A stretch of 64,000 nucleotides of DNA from CADEER01 sp965216585 (GCA_965216585.1 CBDCGC010000003.1:868001-932000); one strand, 5' to 3'; numbered from the stretch's first letter, positions 9,182-20,914 are shown. The notes: generated by a model from the letters alone, not told the origin. Made by a program: numbers and translations.

Positions 9182-11827
9182 ATGATTCCGCAATCTTGGA
9201 TCGACGCATATTTGCGGCTGCTGCTGAAGTACAGCGGCACGGTGGCCATCATCGTCGCCCTGGTCACACTGTACTTCATGTCGGCGATGACCAACCTGCG
9301 CCTGCACACCGAGTTCTTCGATTTCTACCCTAAGTTCCGCACCTCCTACGACGCCTTCCAGGCCTGCCGGAAGGAAACCGAAAAGGGGGCGCTGTCCTGC
9401 CTCGGCAACGCCGTCGTCAACCCGGGACCGGACCCCTACATCCAGATCTACAACGACTTCCGCGAGATGTTCGGCAGCGCCAACGTCATGTCGATCATCC
9501 TCGAGGTGAAGAGCGGCGACATCTACAACCCGGAAACACTGCAAAAGCTGGATCGCATCACCAAACACGTCATCAACGCGAAAGGAGTCGTGCCGTACCA
9601 GATCGCCTCGGTCGCCCACCCCAAGGTGCGCAGCATCACGACGCGCGCAGGCGCGCTGCAGATTCGCGAGCTCTACTACCCCGGCGTGCCGCAAACGCAG
9701 GAGGATGCCGAGCGGGTTCGTTTCGGGGTCTACTCCACCAAGGGCGTGCGCGGTCTCTACACCTCGATGGACGATACGGCGGCCGTCGTGCATGCCGGAT
9801 TCTGGGAAGAAGAGCTCGACTTCAACGCGCTCTACGACCACATCACGACACTCAAAGAGCAGGAAGAGGACGACAACCACACGCTCTACATCACCGGCTT
9901 CCCGTGGCTCTACACGTCGGTGCTGCGCTACGCGACGCAAGTCCTCCTGGTCTTCCTGGCGACGACGCTGGCTCTCTCGTTTCTCCTCTTCGTCTATTTC
10001 CGCACCTGGACCGGTGTCTGGGTGCCGATCTTTTCTGGACTACTGTCGAGTATCTGGGGCTTGGGAATCGCCGTAATCCTCGGGTTCAACCTCGACCCGC
10101 TCGTCCTGGTGATCCCGGTGTTTCTCACCGCCCGCGCGCTGTCGCACTCGGTGCAATCGATGGATCGCTACCACGAGGAGTACTACCGTACGGGTGACAA
10201 GGAAAAGGCGATCGTCGAGTCCTACGGGCATCTCTTCCCGCCCGCCATCGCCTCGATCATCACCGACGGCATCGGCCTGCTGGTCGTCGCCGTGGCGCCG
10301 ATCCCACTGATCCAGAAGGTCGCCATCTTCGCCAGCTTTTGGGTAGTGTCGATCTTCATCAGCGTCGTGACGCTGCACCCAATCATTCTCAAATGGATCG
10401 ATCCGCCGCCGAAGGAACACGCCGACATCCAGGTCGGCCCGATTCCGATGAGTCGTGGCCTGATGTACGTCGGCATCAACGTGCTCGTCGTCGCCCTGCT
10501 CGCCTTCCTCGGCGTGACCATTCCCATGCCGGAGATCATGGGCGGTTCTTGCGACTTCACGGGCGGCTGGTTCCTGCTCTGGTGCCTGCCGGCGATCTGC
10601 TGGTTCTGGTACTACTACGCTGAGAAGATCTACCCGGCGATCACCTGGGTCGTCATCCAGGGTAGCGAGGGCTGGCGGCGCTGGGCGATGGTCCTGCTCA
10701 CCATCTTCCTGCTCATCGGCAGCGCCAGCTTGGCACGCCACCTCAAGGTCGGCGACATGTCACCAGGAATGGCCCTGCTCTTTCCCGACCATCCCTACAA
10801 CGTGGGGTGGGAAAAGCTGAACCAGAAATTCCTCGGCGCCAGCCAGCTCATCGTCATTGCAGACACCAAGCGGCCCGATGGCATCAAGGACTCCAAGCCG
10901 CTGCAGTCGATCGAAGAATTTTCGAACTACATGATCGGCGCGGAGGGAGCCAGTGACGCGGTGACGATCATCGACATCGTCAAGCGCCTGGCCCGCCTCT
11001 ACCACGACGGCGACCCGCGCTGGGGTTTGATCCCGGACAATCCCAAAGAGATCGGACAGCTCTTCTACGTATTTACGAACTCCTCGGCGCCCGGCGATCT
11101 CAACCGATTCATGGATCCGTCCGGCCGCTACGCGACGGTTCTCACCCTGTTCCGCGGCTACTCGCACAAGATCATCACCGAAGCGATCGAGTTCGGAAAG
11201 GACTTTGCCAAACACAACGACACCGGCGACGTCGAGTTCAAATTCGCCGGCGGCCTGTTCGGAATTCTCGCCGCCGTCAACGACGCGGTCGAGAGCTCGT
11301 ATTGGACCAACATCTTTCTCATCTGGCTGATCGTCTACATCTGCCTGTACCTCACCTACGGCACGTTCTTGTGCTGCGCGATTCTGATGATCCCGGTGGT
11401 GATGTCTCAGCTCGTCGCCGAGGCGTTGATGGTGCTGATGAAAATCGATCTCAACGTGAACTCATTACCCATCGCGGCAGCCGGCGCCGGGGTCGGGGTC
11501 GACTACGGAATCTACCACTTCTCCCGAATGATCGATTCGTACGACGAAATCGGCGAGCTCGACGAAGCGGTCGACCACGCTACGGCGACGACCGGCAAGG
11601 CGATCATCTTCACGGCGACGACGATGATCGCGGGGACGATCTTCTGGTGGTTCTCCGCCCTCAAATTCCAGGCGGAAATGGGATTCCTCCTCGCCCTGCT
11701 CATGGCCTTCAACACCTTCGGCGGTCTCGTCGTCGTGCCGGCCTGGGTCAAGGTGATCCGGCCGAGGTTTTTCACCGAACGAACACCGCGCCGACTGGGC
11801 CAACATACAGGGGCAGCACCGGCCTAG
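9182..11827 (+). CDS. RND/MMPL-family exporter
   Basis: An 881-residue transporter with one N-terminal membrane segment, a large periplasmic loop (about residues 40-250), a block of membrane segments, a second periplasmic loop and a second block: the duplicated RND/MMPL plan. The fourth-helix region after the second loop contains GAGVGVDYGIYHFSRMID, with the Asp typical of proton relay in this family. It lacks the extended docking domains of AcrB-type drug pumps and resembles hydrophobe- or lipid-moving MMPL proteins such as hopanoid transporters. The start has a GGGGAGAGAAGAG ribosome site. The 274 bases after it contain no recognisable gene or terminator before the DUF1329 gene. Confidence 0.9.
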   Translation: MIPQSWIDAYLRLLLKYSGTVAIIVALVTLYFMSAMTNLRLHTEFFDFYPKFRTSYDAFQACRKETEKGALSCLGNAVVNPGPDPYIQIYNDFREMFGSANVMSIILEVKSGDIYNPETLQKLDRITKHVINAKGVVPYQIASVAHPKVRSITTRAGALQIRELYYPGVPQTQEDAERVRFGVYSTKGVRGLYTSMDDTAAVVHAGFWEEELDFNALYDHITTLKEQEEDDNHTLYITGFPWLYTSVLRYATQVLLVFLATTLALSFLLFVYFRTWTGVWVPIFSGLLSSIWGLGIAVILGFNLDPLVLVIPVFLTARALSHSVQSMDRYHEEYYRTGDKEKAIVESYGHLFPPAIASIITDGIGLLVVAVAPIPLIQKVAIFASFWVVSIFISVVTLHPIILKWIDPPPKEHADIQVGPIPMSRGLMYVGINVLVVALLAFLGVTIPMPEIMGGSCDFTGGWFLLWCLPAICWFWYYYAEKIYPAITWVVIQGSEGWRRWAMVLLTIFLLIGSASLARHLKVGDMSPGMALLFPDHPYNVGWEKLNQKFLGASQLIVIADTKRPDGIKDSKPLQSIEEFSNYMIGAEGASDAVTIIDIVKRLARLYHDGDPRWGLIPDNPKEIGQLFYVFTNSSAPGDLNRFMDPSGRYATVLTLFRGYSHKIITEAIEFGKDFAKHNDTGDVEFKFAGGLFGILAAVNDAVESSYWTNIFLIWLIVYICLYLTYGTFLCCAILMIPVVMSQLVAEALMVLMKIDLNVNSLPIAAAGAGVGVDYGIYHFSRMIDSYDEIGELDEAVDHATATTGKAIIFTATTMIAGTIFWWFSALKFQAEMGFLLALLMAFNTFGGLVVVPAWVKVIRPRFFTERTPRRLGQHTGAAPA

Positions 11828-12101
11828 CGGACGGGAACACCGACGGAACGAGCGGGGATTGGACACACGGCGCAGGTCGAGACACGAGTCGAAGATCGAA
11901 TGCAAGGCAAGCGAAAGGCGGGCTTCCGCTGGTGCTAACGGGAGACTTTGGGTTAGGCTCGGGGGCGGAACAATCGAACGGTCACCCCCGCAAAGAGGCA
12001 AGAACGAGAATTTCGGCGGCATACGAAGGTAGGGACAAGTGGTTCCGCACGTTTTCTGGGACGTCGCCAGGCGGCACACGGGTGAAAAAAAGGAGGCAAG
12101 C

Positions 12102-13391
12102 ATGAGAAGGACAGGCGCATTCGTAGTGGGCATGGCCTTGTCCATCAGCGGCGTTCTAGCGACGCCACGAGTGATGGCGGACCAACCTTCCTGGGTTCTG
12201 GACAGCAACACCTGGCAACAGGGCAAAGACCTGCTGCCCGAGGTCGTCCTCAACCGGGTCAAGAGCGGCGACTACTGGTTCAACGTATTCGAAGTCGACC
12301 CCGCCGATTTCCGCAACAACTACTCCAAAGAGTTCTGGGCGGCGAGCGAAGCCAACGCCGGCAAGTTCGACCTCGACCCCGACACCTGTGGGTTGAAGGA
12401 CAAATCGACCGGCAAGATCCCGGACTACTACTACGGTTTCCCCTTTCCCAATGTGACCAAGGACGAACCGCTCGCGGCCTGCAAGATGGCTTGGAATTTC
12501 CAAGCTGCCAACGGCATGGGCGGCGGCCAGGGAGCCTCGTTCACGCTGAACGGCATCGACACTTCGGGTGAGTTCAAGCGCATCAAGCTGTGGCTTCATA
12601 CGCTTGCGTACATCGGCCGGCCGGGCGGTGCGATCGAGAACCCCGACGGTCTGCGCGGCGCCAGTTTGACCAACGTTCTCGAGCCTCTCGACGTCGATGG
12701 CGTCGGCGGTTTGACCAAACGGCAGAACGACTGGACGTCACAGGACAAGGCTTGGTTCTTCGTCCCGGCAACCCGTCGTGTTCGCCGCGTGAACGCAGCC
12801 ACACGCTCCGACCCGATCGCCGGACTCGACATCTTCTCCGATGACCTGAACTGCTACGGCGGCAAGATCGAATACTACAAGTGGAGCCTGGCCGGCGAAG
12901 GAAAGATCCTCGCCCCCGTGCTGGACACCAAGCCGATCCCGATGAAGAAGAAGACCGACACCCGCTGGGACGTCGAGATTCCGTACTTCAAGGGCGCCTA
13001 CGAAACGCCGGGCGCCAAGGGAATTCCGTGGCTGGTCGTGGAGAACCTGAAGATGGTTCCGCGCGAAGTCTGGATCCTGCACGGTCAGTCCGAAGACCCG
13101 TACTACAACTTCGGAAAAGTGATCATGTACATGGACAAAGATATGTACCGGATCTGGTGGAAGCTGGTTCACAACCGCGCCGGCGAGTACTTCTACAACG
13201 CGATGTGCGCCTATCAGTTTTCCGAGACGCCGGACAAGGCCTTCAAGACCGTGTCGCCAAACATGGTCGTCGGCGTCAACGACAAGACCAACCGCGCTTG
13301 CCTCGCCGGTCGCTACTCTTCGCTCTTCATCGAGTCGAACTACCCGAAGGACTACTTCACGCTGCGAACCCTGACGCGCCTGTCCGACTGA
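12102..13391 (+). CDS. DUF1329 periplasmic lipoprotein-sorting-like protein
   Basis: A 429-residue protein with signal peptide (VVGMALSISGVLATPRVMA). The mature domain contains the family's typical patterns: FVPATRRVRRVNAATRSDP, ENPDGLRGASLTNVLEP, and repeated Tyr/Trp-rich strands such as YFYNAMCAYQFSETPD. DUF1329 adopts a LolA/LolB-like half-barrel fold, which fits binding of a lipid or hydrophobic ligand between membranes. Its position last in the DUF1302-YCF48-RND cluster fits a periplasmic carrier for the same substrate. The ATG at 12102 follows AAAGGAGG at 12089-12096. A strong terminator lies 23 bases after the stop. Confidence 0.88.
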   Translation: MRRTGAFVVGMALSISGVLATPRVMADQPSWVLDSNTWQQGKDLLPEVVLNRVKSGDYWFNVFEVDPADFRNNYSKEFWAASEANAGKFDLDPDTCGLKDKSTGKIPDYYYGFPFPNVTKDEPLAACKMAWNFQAANGMGGGQGASFTLNGIDTSGEFKRIKLWLHTLAYIGRPGGAIENPDGLRGASLTNVLEPLDVDGVGGLTKRQNDWTSQDKAWFFVPATRRVRRVNAATRSDPIAGLDIFSDDLNCYGGKIEYYKWSLAGEGKILAPVLDTKPIPMKKKTDTRWDVEIPYFKGAYETPGAKGIPWLVVENLKMVPREVWILHGQSEDPYYNFGKVIMYMDKDMYRIWWKLVHNRAGEYFYNAMCAYQFSETPDKAFKTVSPNMVVGVNDKTNRACLAGRYSSLFIESNYPKDYFTLRTLTRLSD

Positions 13392-13413
13392 TCGCGACGC
13401 GCCAGAACATGCG

Positions 13414-13447
13414 AAAGGGGGAGCGCTTCAGCGCTCCCCCTTTTTTT
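13414..13447 (+). terminator. Rho-independent terminator of the envelope cluster
   Basis: A 13-bp uninterrupted stem (13414-13426 with 13431-13443) with a four-base TTCA loop, ending in seven T residues at 13441-13447. The GC core is GGGGGAGCGC/GCGCTCCCCC. It sits 23 bases after the DUF1329 stop. The loop also holds the stop codon of the small gene on the other strand. Confidence 0.95.
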
Positions 13448-13604
13448 CGTCCGCACTCGGACTCCCCTCGCCATCCGCAGGCTCATCCTCGGACCGCATC
13501 TTTTCCAGCAACTCGCGATCTCGGCGTGCGAAGTAGTCGTCTTCGCGAGCCTTTTCGAGATCCCGCAGCTTGTCCCCGAGTCGATCTTTTTGATCACCAG
13601 CCAT
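13428..13604 (-). CDS. Small conserved hypothetical protein (58 aa)
   Basis: MAGDQKDRLGDKLRDLEKAR begins a 58-residue, highly charged protein. The core EDDYFARRDRELLEKMR resembles a small uncharacterised family of helical, soluble proteins in delta-proteobacteria-like and other bacteria; function unknown. The stop codon lies in the loop of the terminator hairpin, so the last codons are encoded by one arm of that stem. It runs opposite to both neighbours. The frame is open further upstream, but the ATG at 13604 starts the charged conserved part. Confidence 0.6.
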   Translation of the reverse strand: MAGDQKDRLGDKLRDLEKAREDDYFARRDRELLEKMRSEDEPADGEGSPSADEKKGER

Positions 13605-13671
13605 GTGCTTCCTCGCACTTCCGTTGGTACCCAGTGTAGCGGCCCCGCCCACCAGGCACCAAGCATCGCCC

Positions 13672-13699
13672 TTGCACCGCCGTCGATCGTGCTTAGGTT
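13672..13699 (+). promoter_or_regulatory. Possible sigma70-like promoter of clpB
   Basis: TTGCAC (13672-13677), a 16-base spacer and TAGGTT (13694-13699) lie 56 bases before the clpB start. Both boxes are weak matches. I looked for a CIRCE element and found only an isolated AGCACTC half-site near 13721. No sigma32-type boxes are convincing. Confidence 0.25.
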
Positions 13700-13754
13700 G
13701 CCACCCGCCGAGCAAGAAAAGCACTCAAATTCAAAGGTTTCAGGGGAGCAGTGA

Positions 13755-16367
<2,613 letters not shown>

Positions 16368-16395
16368 GGCTCGCGGCGCCGCACCGGTGGGTTTG

Positions 16396-17247
16396 CTAGC
16401 CGGCGATCTCGGCGATGATTTCGGGCGACAGCGTGAGCGTGGCGGGAAAGCGGCGGCGATAAGCGCCATAGCGGGTGAGGACGCGCTCGACGTACCTCAC
16501 GACGTCGCCACCGCGGGCAAACCCGTGCCTCGTCTCCTCGTAGAAAGCGGGCTGCTCGAGCAGCAGGACGATCGACGCCACCGATTCCTGCCAAACCAGC
16601 GGGTCGTAGCCGAGCTCGGCGGCGAGCTGCCGGGCGTCGCGCAGATGCCCCGGACCCATGTTGTAGGCGGCCAGCATCAGGGCGCGCGTATCGTGCGGAG
16701 TCGCTCCGGCAAAGGCGGCACGCATGGCGGCCAGATAGCGAACGCCGGCTCGCACGTTTGCATCCGGCTCGGCGTAGGGGAAGACGCCCACTTCGCGTGC
16801 CGCCGCCTCGCGCACCTGCATCAGGCCAAAAGCCCCGGCCGGGCTCAGCGCTTTGGGCTGAAAGGCCGACTCTTCAGCGATGACCGCGGCGACCAAGCGC
16901 CAATCGAGCGCCTCCTCGTCCGCGTAGCGAGCGATGGAGTCGGCGTACAAAGCCAAGCGCGGCAGACCCAGGTCGTTCATGTTCAGATCCCCGACCGGCG
17001 CCAGCCTACTCGGATCGACGGCGACCCCGTCGACCTCGATGCGCCAGCCGTCGACCGCCACCGCCCAGGCGCGCTCGCTGCCAGCAGCCGCGTCGGGCGC
17101 CGGCAGCGCGGCCGACAACGGTGGCGCGGTCGCGGGTTCGGATACCTCGGCGGCCGGCACCAAGAAGTAGAGCGCGACCAACACCGGACAAGCGAGAGCC
17201 GCTCGCAGCGCCGAAACGGTGCGATTTGACAGGTCGCGACGGTTCAT
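16396..17247 (-). CDS. Lytic transglycosylase, SLT domain (MltF/Slt-like)
   Basis: A 283-residue exported protein: a hydrophobic signal/anchor (ALRAALACPVLVALYFLVPA), an Ala/Pro-rich stretch to about residue 75, then the goose-lysozyme-like SLT domain. The catalytic Glu is in VIAEESAFQPKALSPAGAFG, followed by LMQV, and the AAYNMGPG motif comes later. It cleaves peptidoglycan glycan strands to 1,6-anhydro products in the periplasm. The ATG at 17247 is chosen because it directly precedes the signal sequence; the open frame extends to 17403 but would run through the divergent TetR gene. Start codons of the two divergent genes are 35 bases apart. Confidence 0.85.
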   Translation of the reverse strand: MNRRDLSNRTVSALRAALACPVLVALYFLVPAAEVSEPATAPPLSAALPAPDAAAGSERAWAVAVDGWRIEVDGVAVDPSRLAPVGDLNMNDLGLPRLALYADSIARYADEEALDWRLVAAVIAEESAFQPKALSPAGAFGLMQVREAAAREVGVFPYAEPDANVRAGVRYLAAMRAAFAGATPHDTRALMLAAYNMGPGHLRDARQLAAELGYDPLVWQESVASIVLLLEQPAFYEETRHGFARGGDVVRYVERVLTRYGAYRRRFPATLTLSPEIIAEIAG

Positions 17248-17282
17248 TCTAGCGATAGGGAAGGCACTGGTCAGAGATCGAT

Positions 17283-17882
17283 GTGAACGAAGCTTCGCTG
17301 CAGGGAACCCGAACTCGGGATCGCATTCTTGCGACAGCCGTTCGGCTGTTCTCAGAGAAAGGCTTCGATCACACGCCGCTCTCACACGTAGCGCGCGAGG
17401 CAAAGGTCAGCAAGGCGCTGATTCTCTGGCATTTCGAGTCGAAAGCCGATCTCTTTCGCGCCGCTCTCTCGCGCACTCTCGAGCCCTACCACATCGACGT
17501 CGCAAGCCTCGCCGGGTTGGACGAGCGGGCAAAGGTCGAGCGACTGATCGACCTCTACTTCGAGTTCGTCGCCGACAACCGCTACTCGGTTCGCTTCATC
17601 GTCGACCTGATGGTACGAGAATCCGGCCCCGACGAAGTCCTCAGCCACGTCAACGAGCTCTACGCTCTCTTCCGCGATCTGCTCATCGACACCATTGCAG
17701 GCGGCTGCGACAGCAGGCAATTTCGCGCAAACCTCCGCCCCGAGCTGGAAGCGGCGCTGATCCTCACCACCCTCGACGGGATTCTCATCGAGCGCTTCCT
17801 CGACGAAACGCGGCGGCCGACCAGTCCGGAAGACCTGCTCGAACACCTGAAAGCGACGACGCTGCAGCGCCTGCTGCGATAG
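17283..17882 (+). CDS. TetR/AcrR-family transcriptional regulator
   Basis: A 199-residue protein with the standard N-terminal TetR helix-turn-helix: RILATAVRLFSEKGFDHTPL followed by SHVAREAKVSKALILWHFES. The C-terminal ligand domain (about 70-190) is variable and gives no ligand. The GTG at 17283 is the only sensible start before the HTH. It is divergent from the lytic transglycosylase gene, so autoregulation through the short spacer is likely. It is 33 kb from the steroid-like catabolic genes; whether it is their regulator cannot be told. Confidence 0.88.
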   Translation: MNEASLQGTRTRDRILATAVRLFSEKGFDHTPLSHVAREAKVSKALILWHFESKADLFRAALSRTLEPYHIDVASLAGLDERAKVERLIDLYFEFVADNRYSVRFIVDLMVRESGPDEVLSHVNELYALFRDLLIDTIAGGCDSRQFRANLRPELEAALILTTLDGILIERFLDETRRPTSPEDLLEHLKATTLQRLLR

Positions 17883-17921
17883 AGACGCCAACCCGCTGAA
17901 AAGTTGAGAGAAGATCGTGCC

Positions 17922-17950
17922 TTGTCAGGTCGCCGGGCAGTCTTTATACT
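17922..17950 (+). promoter_or_regulatory. Strong sigma70-like promoter embedded in a palindrome
   Basis: TTGTCA (17922-17927), exactly 17 bases, then TATACT (17945-17950). Each box is close to consensus. An inverted repeat, GCCGGGCAGT (17932-17941) with ACTGCCCGGC (17948-17957) and a six-base centre, covers the spacer and the -10 box. It could be a repressor operator. No protein-coding gene follows on this strand; the next sequence is a run of hairpins. Confidence 0.5.
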
Positions 17951-18021
17951 GCCCGGCCGGTGGGAAACCACCCCCGCGGGGCGCCCCGAAAGGGACGCCC
18001 CGCGCCGGCTCTCCACCCGGC
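17951..18021 (+). ncRNA. Candidate small structured RNA
   Basis: Directly after the TTGTCA-N17-TATACT promoter come three hairpins in a row. GGTGG-GAAA-CCACC (17959-17972) has a GNRA tetraloop. A second has an 8-bp GCGGGGCG/CGCCCCGC stem, one C-A mismatch, a CCC/GGG stem and another GAAA tetraloop (17976-18003). A third, GCCGG-N8-CCGGC, lies at 18004-18021; its CCGGC could alternatively pair with GCCGG at 17956-17960 to close a multi-branch junction. GNRA loops appear only when read on this strand. No poly-T terminator is visible and no known RNA family is recognised. It lies between tetR and the 3' end of nrdJ; the remaining bases to 18096 are C/A-rich with nothing recognisable. Confidence 0.35.
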
Positions 18022-18096
18022 CACCACCACCACCCAACTACGAGGGGCCACATCCTCACCACAGCCCATCACACCCCCTCGCATACCCCCTGCCAG

Positions 18097-20880
18097 CTAC
18101 GAACAGCCGCTCGTCGCTCCGCAGTTGAGGCATTTGTAACAACTGCCGTTGCGAATCATGATCGCGCCGCAGTCGGCACAACTCGGTGCATCGGACTGCG
18201 GGCTGAATCCCAGCGCCTCGACCGCCGCGTCGGTGATCGACGCCACGACACCGTCGGCAATCTCTTCGCCCTGCTGCGGGTTGATCCCCGCCGCTGCTCT
18301 GCTTTCGGAATCGAGGAATTTCGAGCCCAGAAAGCGGAAGACGTAGTCGATCAGAGACTTGGCAATCGGGATCTCCGGGTTCTTGGTGAAACCGGACGGC
18401 TCGAAACGCACGTGGCTGAACTTGTTGACCAGAACGTCGAGCGGGACCCCGTACTGCAACGCCATCGAAGTGAGGATACCGATCGTGTCCATCAAGCCGG
18501 CGATCGTGCTCCCTTCCTTGGCGATCTTGATGAAGATCTCACCGGGCGTGCCGTCGTCGTACAGCCCGACGTGGATGTATCCCTCGTGGCCGACGATATC
18601 GAATTTGTGACGCAGCGAACGGCAGTCCTGCGGCAACTTGCGCCGCACCGGCTTGCCCTCGCCGCTCTGCCGGCCGACCTTCTCCTCGCCCTGCGATGAG
18701 CTCGAAGTGTTGAGCGGCTGCGTGCGCTTGCAGCCGTCGCGGTAGATCGCAACCGCCTTCACGCCCAATCGCCAAGCCTCGAGGTAGGCGTCGGCGATCT
18801 CTTCCACCGTCGCATCGGTCGGCATGTTGATCGTCTTCGAGATGGCCCCGGAGATGAAGGGCTGCACTGCGCCCATCATGCGTAGATGGCCCAGGTGGTG
18901 AATCGAGCGCACGCCATTGGCCGGCTTGAAGGCGCAGTCGAAGATCGGCAGATCGTCGTCGCGCAATCCCGGCGCGCCCTCGATCGTGTCGTGCTCGTCG
19001 ATGTGATCGACGATCGCCTGGATCTGCGAGGTCTCGTACCCCAAACGCTTGAGCGCTCGCGGCACCGTCGAGTTGACGATCTTCAACATCCCACCACCGA
19101 CCAGCTTCTTGTACTTGACCAGGGCGATGTCCGGCTCGACACCCGTGGTGTCGCAGTCCATCATGAAGGCGATGGTTCCGGTCGGCGCCAGCACGGTGAC
19201 CTGAGAGTTGCGGTAACCGTGTTTTCTACCCTCGTTTTCAGCGTCGTCCCAGGCACCGCGCGCCGCCGTGAGAAGATCCAGCGGTACGTAGGCGGGGTCG
19301 AGCTTGTAGGCGTGACTGCGGTGCTTGCCGATCACCTCGAGCATCGGCTTGCTGTTGGCTTCGTAACCCTCGAACGGCCCGACGTGGCCGGCGATGCGCG
19401 CCGACTGGGCGTAGGCCTCGCCGCACATCAACGCCGTGACGGCCGCCGCATACTGCCGGCCGCCCTCGGAGTCGTAGGGCAAGCCGAGCGACATCAGCAA
19501 TGCACCGAGGTTGGCATAGCCGAGGCCGAGCTCGCGATAGGCCTTGGCGTTGGCCGTGATCTTCTCCGTCGGGTAGCTCGAATTGTCGACGATGATCTCC
19601 TGCGCCGTGATCATCACGCCGACGGCGTGGCGGAAGGAATCGCTATCGAACTCACCGGCGTCACTGGCGAACTTCAACAGGTTGAGCGACGCCAGATTGC
19701 AGGCCGAGTCGTCGAGATGCATGTACTCGGAGCACGGATTGGAGGCGTTGATGCGCCCCGAATTCGGACAGGTGTGCCAGGCGTTGATGGTGGAATCGAA
19801 TTGCATGCCCGGATCGCCGCAGAGGTGCGTCGCCTCGGCGATTTCACGCAAGATCTGGCGCGCCGGCACCGTTTCTGAGATCGCGCCGTCCATGACGAAG
19901 CGCGTCTGCCACGGCCCATCCTCTTCGACTGCCTGCATCAGCTCGTCACTGGCGCGCACCGAGTTGTTGGCGTTCTGAAAGAACACCGAACCGTAAGCCG
20001 GTCCGTCGAGCGATGAATCGTAGCCGGCGTCGATCAATGCCCACGCCTTGGCCTCTTCCTCGGATTTGCAACGCACGAAATCGAGAATGTCGGGGTGCGC
20101 AGCATCGAGAATGACCATCTTGGCGGCACGCCGCGTCTTGCCTCCCGACTTGATGACGCCGGCCGAGGCGTCGGCCGCCTTCATGAACGAAACCGGGCCC
20201 GAAGCGGTACCACCACCGGCCAACTGCTCCTTCGACGAACGGATCTTGGACAGGTTGACTCCCGAACCCGAACCGCCCTTGAAGATGATTCCCTCGTTGC
20301 GATACCAGCCGAGAATCGACTCCATCGTGTCGTCGACCGAAAGGATGAAACAGGCCGAGCACTGCGGGTGGGCCTCGATACCGACGTTGAACCAAACCGG
20401 ACTGTTGAACGATACCTTCTGGTGCAGGAGCAGATGCTTGAGCTCGTCGGAAAACGCCGACGCGTCATCTTCGCTGGCGAAATACCCCTGCTGGTCACCC
20501 CAGCCGCGAATGGTGTTGACGACGCGGCCGATCATCTGGCGAGCGCTGCGCTCGCGTTCGGGTGTCCCGAGAGCACCGCGGAAGTACTTGGAGACGACGA
20601 CGTTGGTGGCCAACTGCGACCACTCGGCGGGCACCTCGACATCGGTCTGCTCGAAGACCGTGTTGCCCTTCTCGTCCTGAATGACTGCGCTGCGCTTGCT
20701 CCACTCGACCCCGTCAAAGGGATCCTCGCCCGGCGAAGTGAAGAGACGGCTTATGCGAACCCCACCGGTCTTTCCCTGCGCTGCACCAACCCGCCGACCA
20801 CCGCTCTTCTTCCGCTTTGCAGCGCCTTCCACCTTCAACACCTCCCCATTACCAATCGACGTCGAGCTACCCCTGGTCAT
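18097..20880 (-). CDS. nrdJ: Vitamin B12-dependent (class II) ribonucleotide reductase
   Basis: A 927-residue adenosylcobalamin-dependent RNR that makes deoxyribonucleotides with or without oxygen. Active-site features include the N-terminal redox Cys region HPQCSACFILS, the NPCSE radical-site motif near INASNPCSEYMHLDDSACNL, and the C-terminal zinc ribbon CADCG...CYKCLNCG, which is typical of long NrdJ proteins. An in-frame TTG at 20898 would add six residues; the ATG at 20880 is preferred. A promoter with an overlapping inverted repeat lies just upstream. I looked for a cobalamin riboswitch in the 200-base leader and did not see one. Confidence 0.96.
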   Translation of the reverse strand: MTRGSSTSIGNGEVLKVEGAAKRKKSGGRRVGAAQGKTGGVRISRLFTSPGEDPFDGVEWSKRSAVIQDEKGNTVFEQTDVEVPAEWSQLATNVVVSKYFRGALGTPERERSARQMIGRVVNTIRGWGDQQGYFASEDDASAFSDELKHLLLHQKVSFNSPVWFNVGIEAHPQCSACFILSVDDTMESILGWYRNEGIIFKGGSGSGVNLSKIRSSKEQLAGGGTASGPVSFMKAADASAGVIKSGGKTRRAAKMVILDAAHPDILDFVRCKSEEEAKAWALIDAGYDSSLDGPAYGSVFFQNANNSVRASDELMQAVEEDGPWQTRFVMDGAISETVPARQILREIAEATHLCGDPGMQFDSTINAWHTCPNSGRINASNPCSEYMHLDDSACNLASLNLLKFASDAGEFDSDSFRHAVGVMITAQEIIVDNSSYPTEKITANAKAYRELGLGYANLGALLMSLGLPYDSEGGRQYAAAVTALMCGEAYAQSARIAGHVGPFEGYEANSKPMLEVIGKHRSHAYKLDPAYVPLDLLTAARGAWDDAENEGRKHGYRNSQVTVLAPTGTIAFMMDCDTTGVEPDIALVKYKKLVGGGMLKIVNSTVPRALKRLGYETSQIQAIVDHIDEHDTIEGAPGLRDDDLPIFDCAFKPANGVRSIHHLGHLRMMGAVQPFISGAISKTINMPTDATVEEIADAYLEAWRLGVKAVAIYRDGCKRTQPLNTSSSSQGEEKVGRQSGEGKPVRRKLPQDCRSLRHKFDIVGHEGYIHVGLYDDGTPGEIFIKIAKEGSTIAGLMDTIGILTSMALQYGVPLDVLVNKFSHVRFEPSGFTKNPEIPIAKSLIDYVFRFLGSKFLDSESRAAAGINPQQGEEIADGVVASITDAAVEALGFSPQSDAPSCADCGAIMIRNGSCYKCLNCGATSGCS

Positions 20881-20914
20881 CCAGATATCGTAGCCCAAAG
20901 TCTCCGCTACCCCA

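Noticed and set aside
13605..13754. CIRCE/HrcA element or sigma32 promoter for clpB
   Set aside because: Only a single AGCACTC half-site near 13721 without its partner, and no CTTGAA/CCCCAT pair.
17283..17882. Assigning the TetR gene as KstR2
   Set aside because: The HTH is generic, the ligand domain gives no diagnostic match, and the gene is 33 kb from the catabolic run without the candidate operator nearby.
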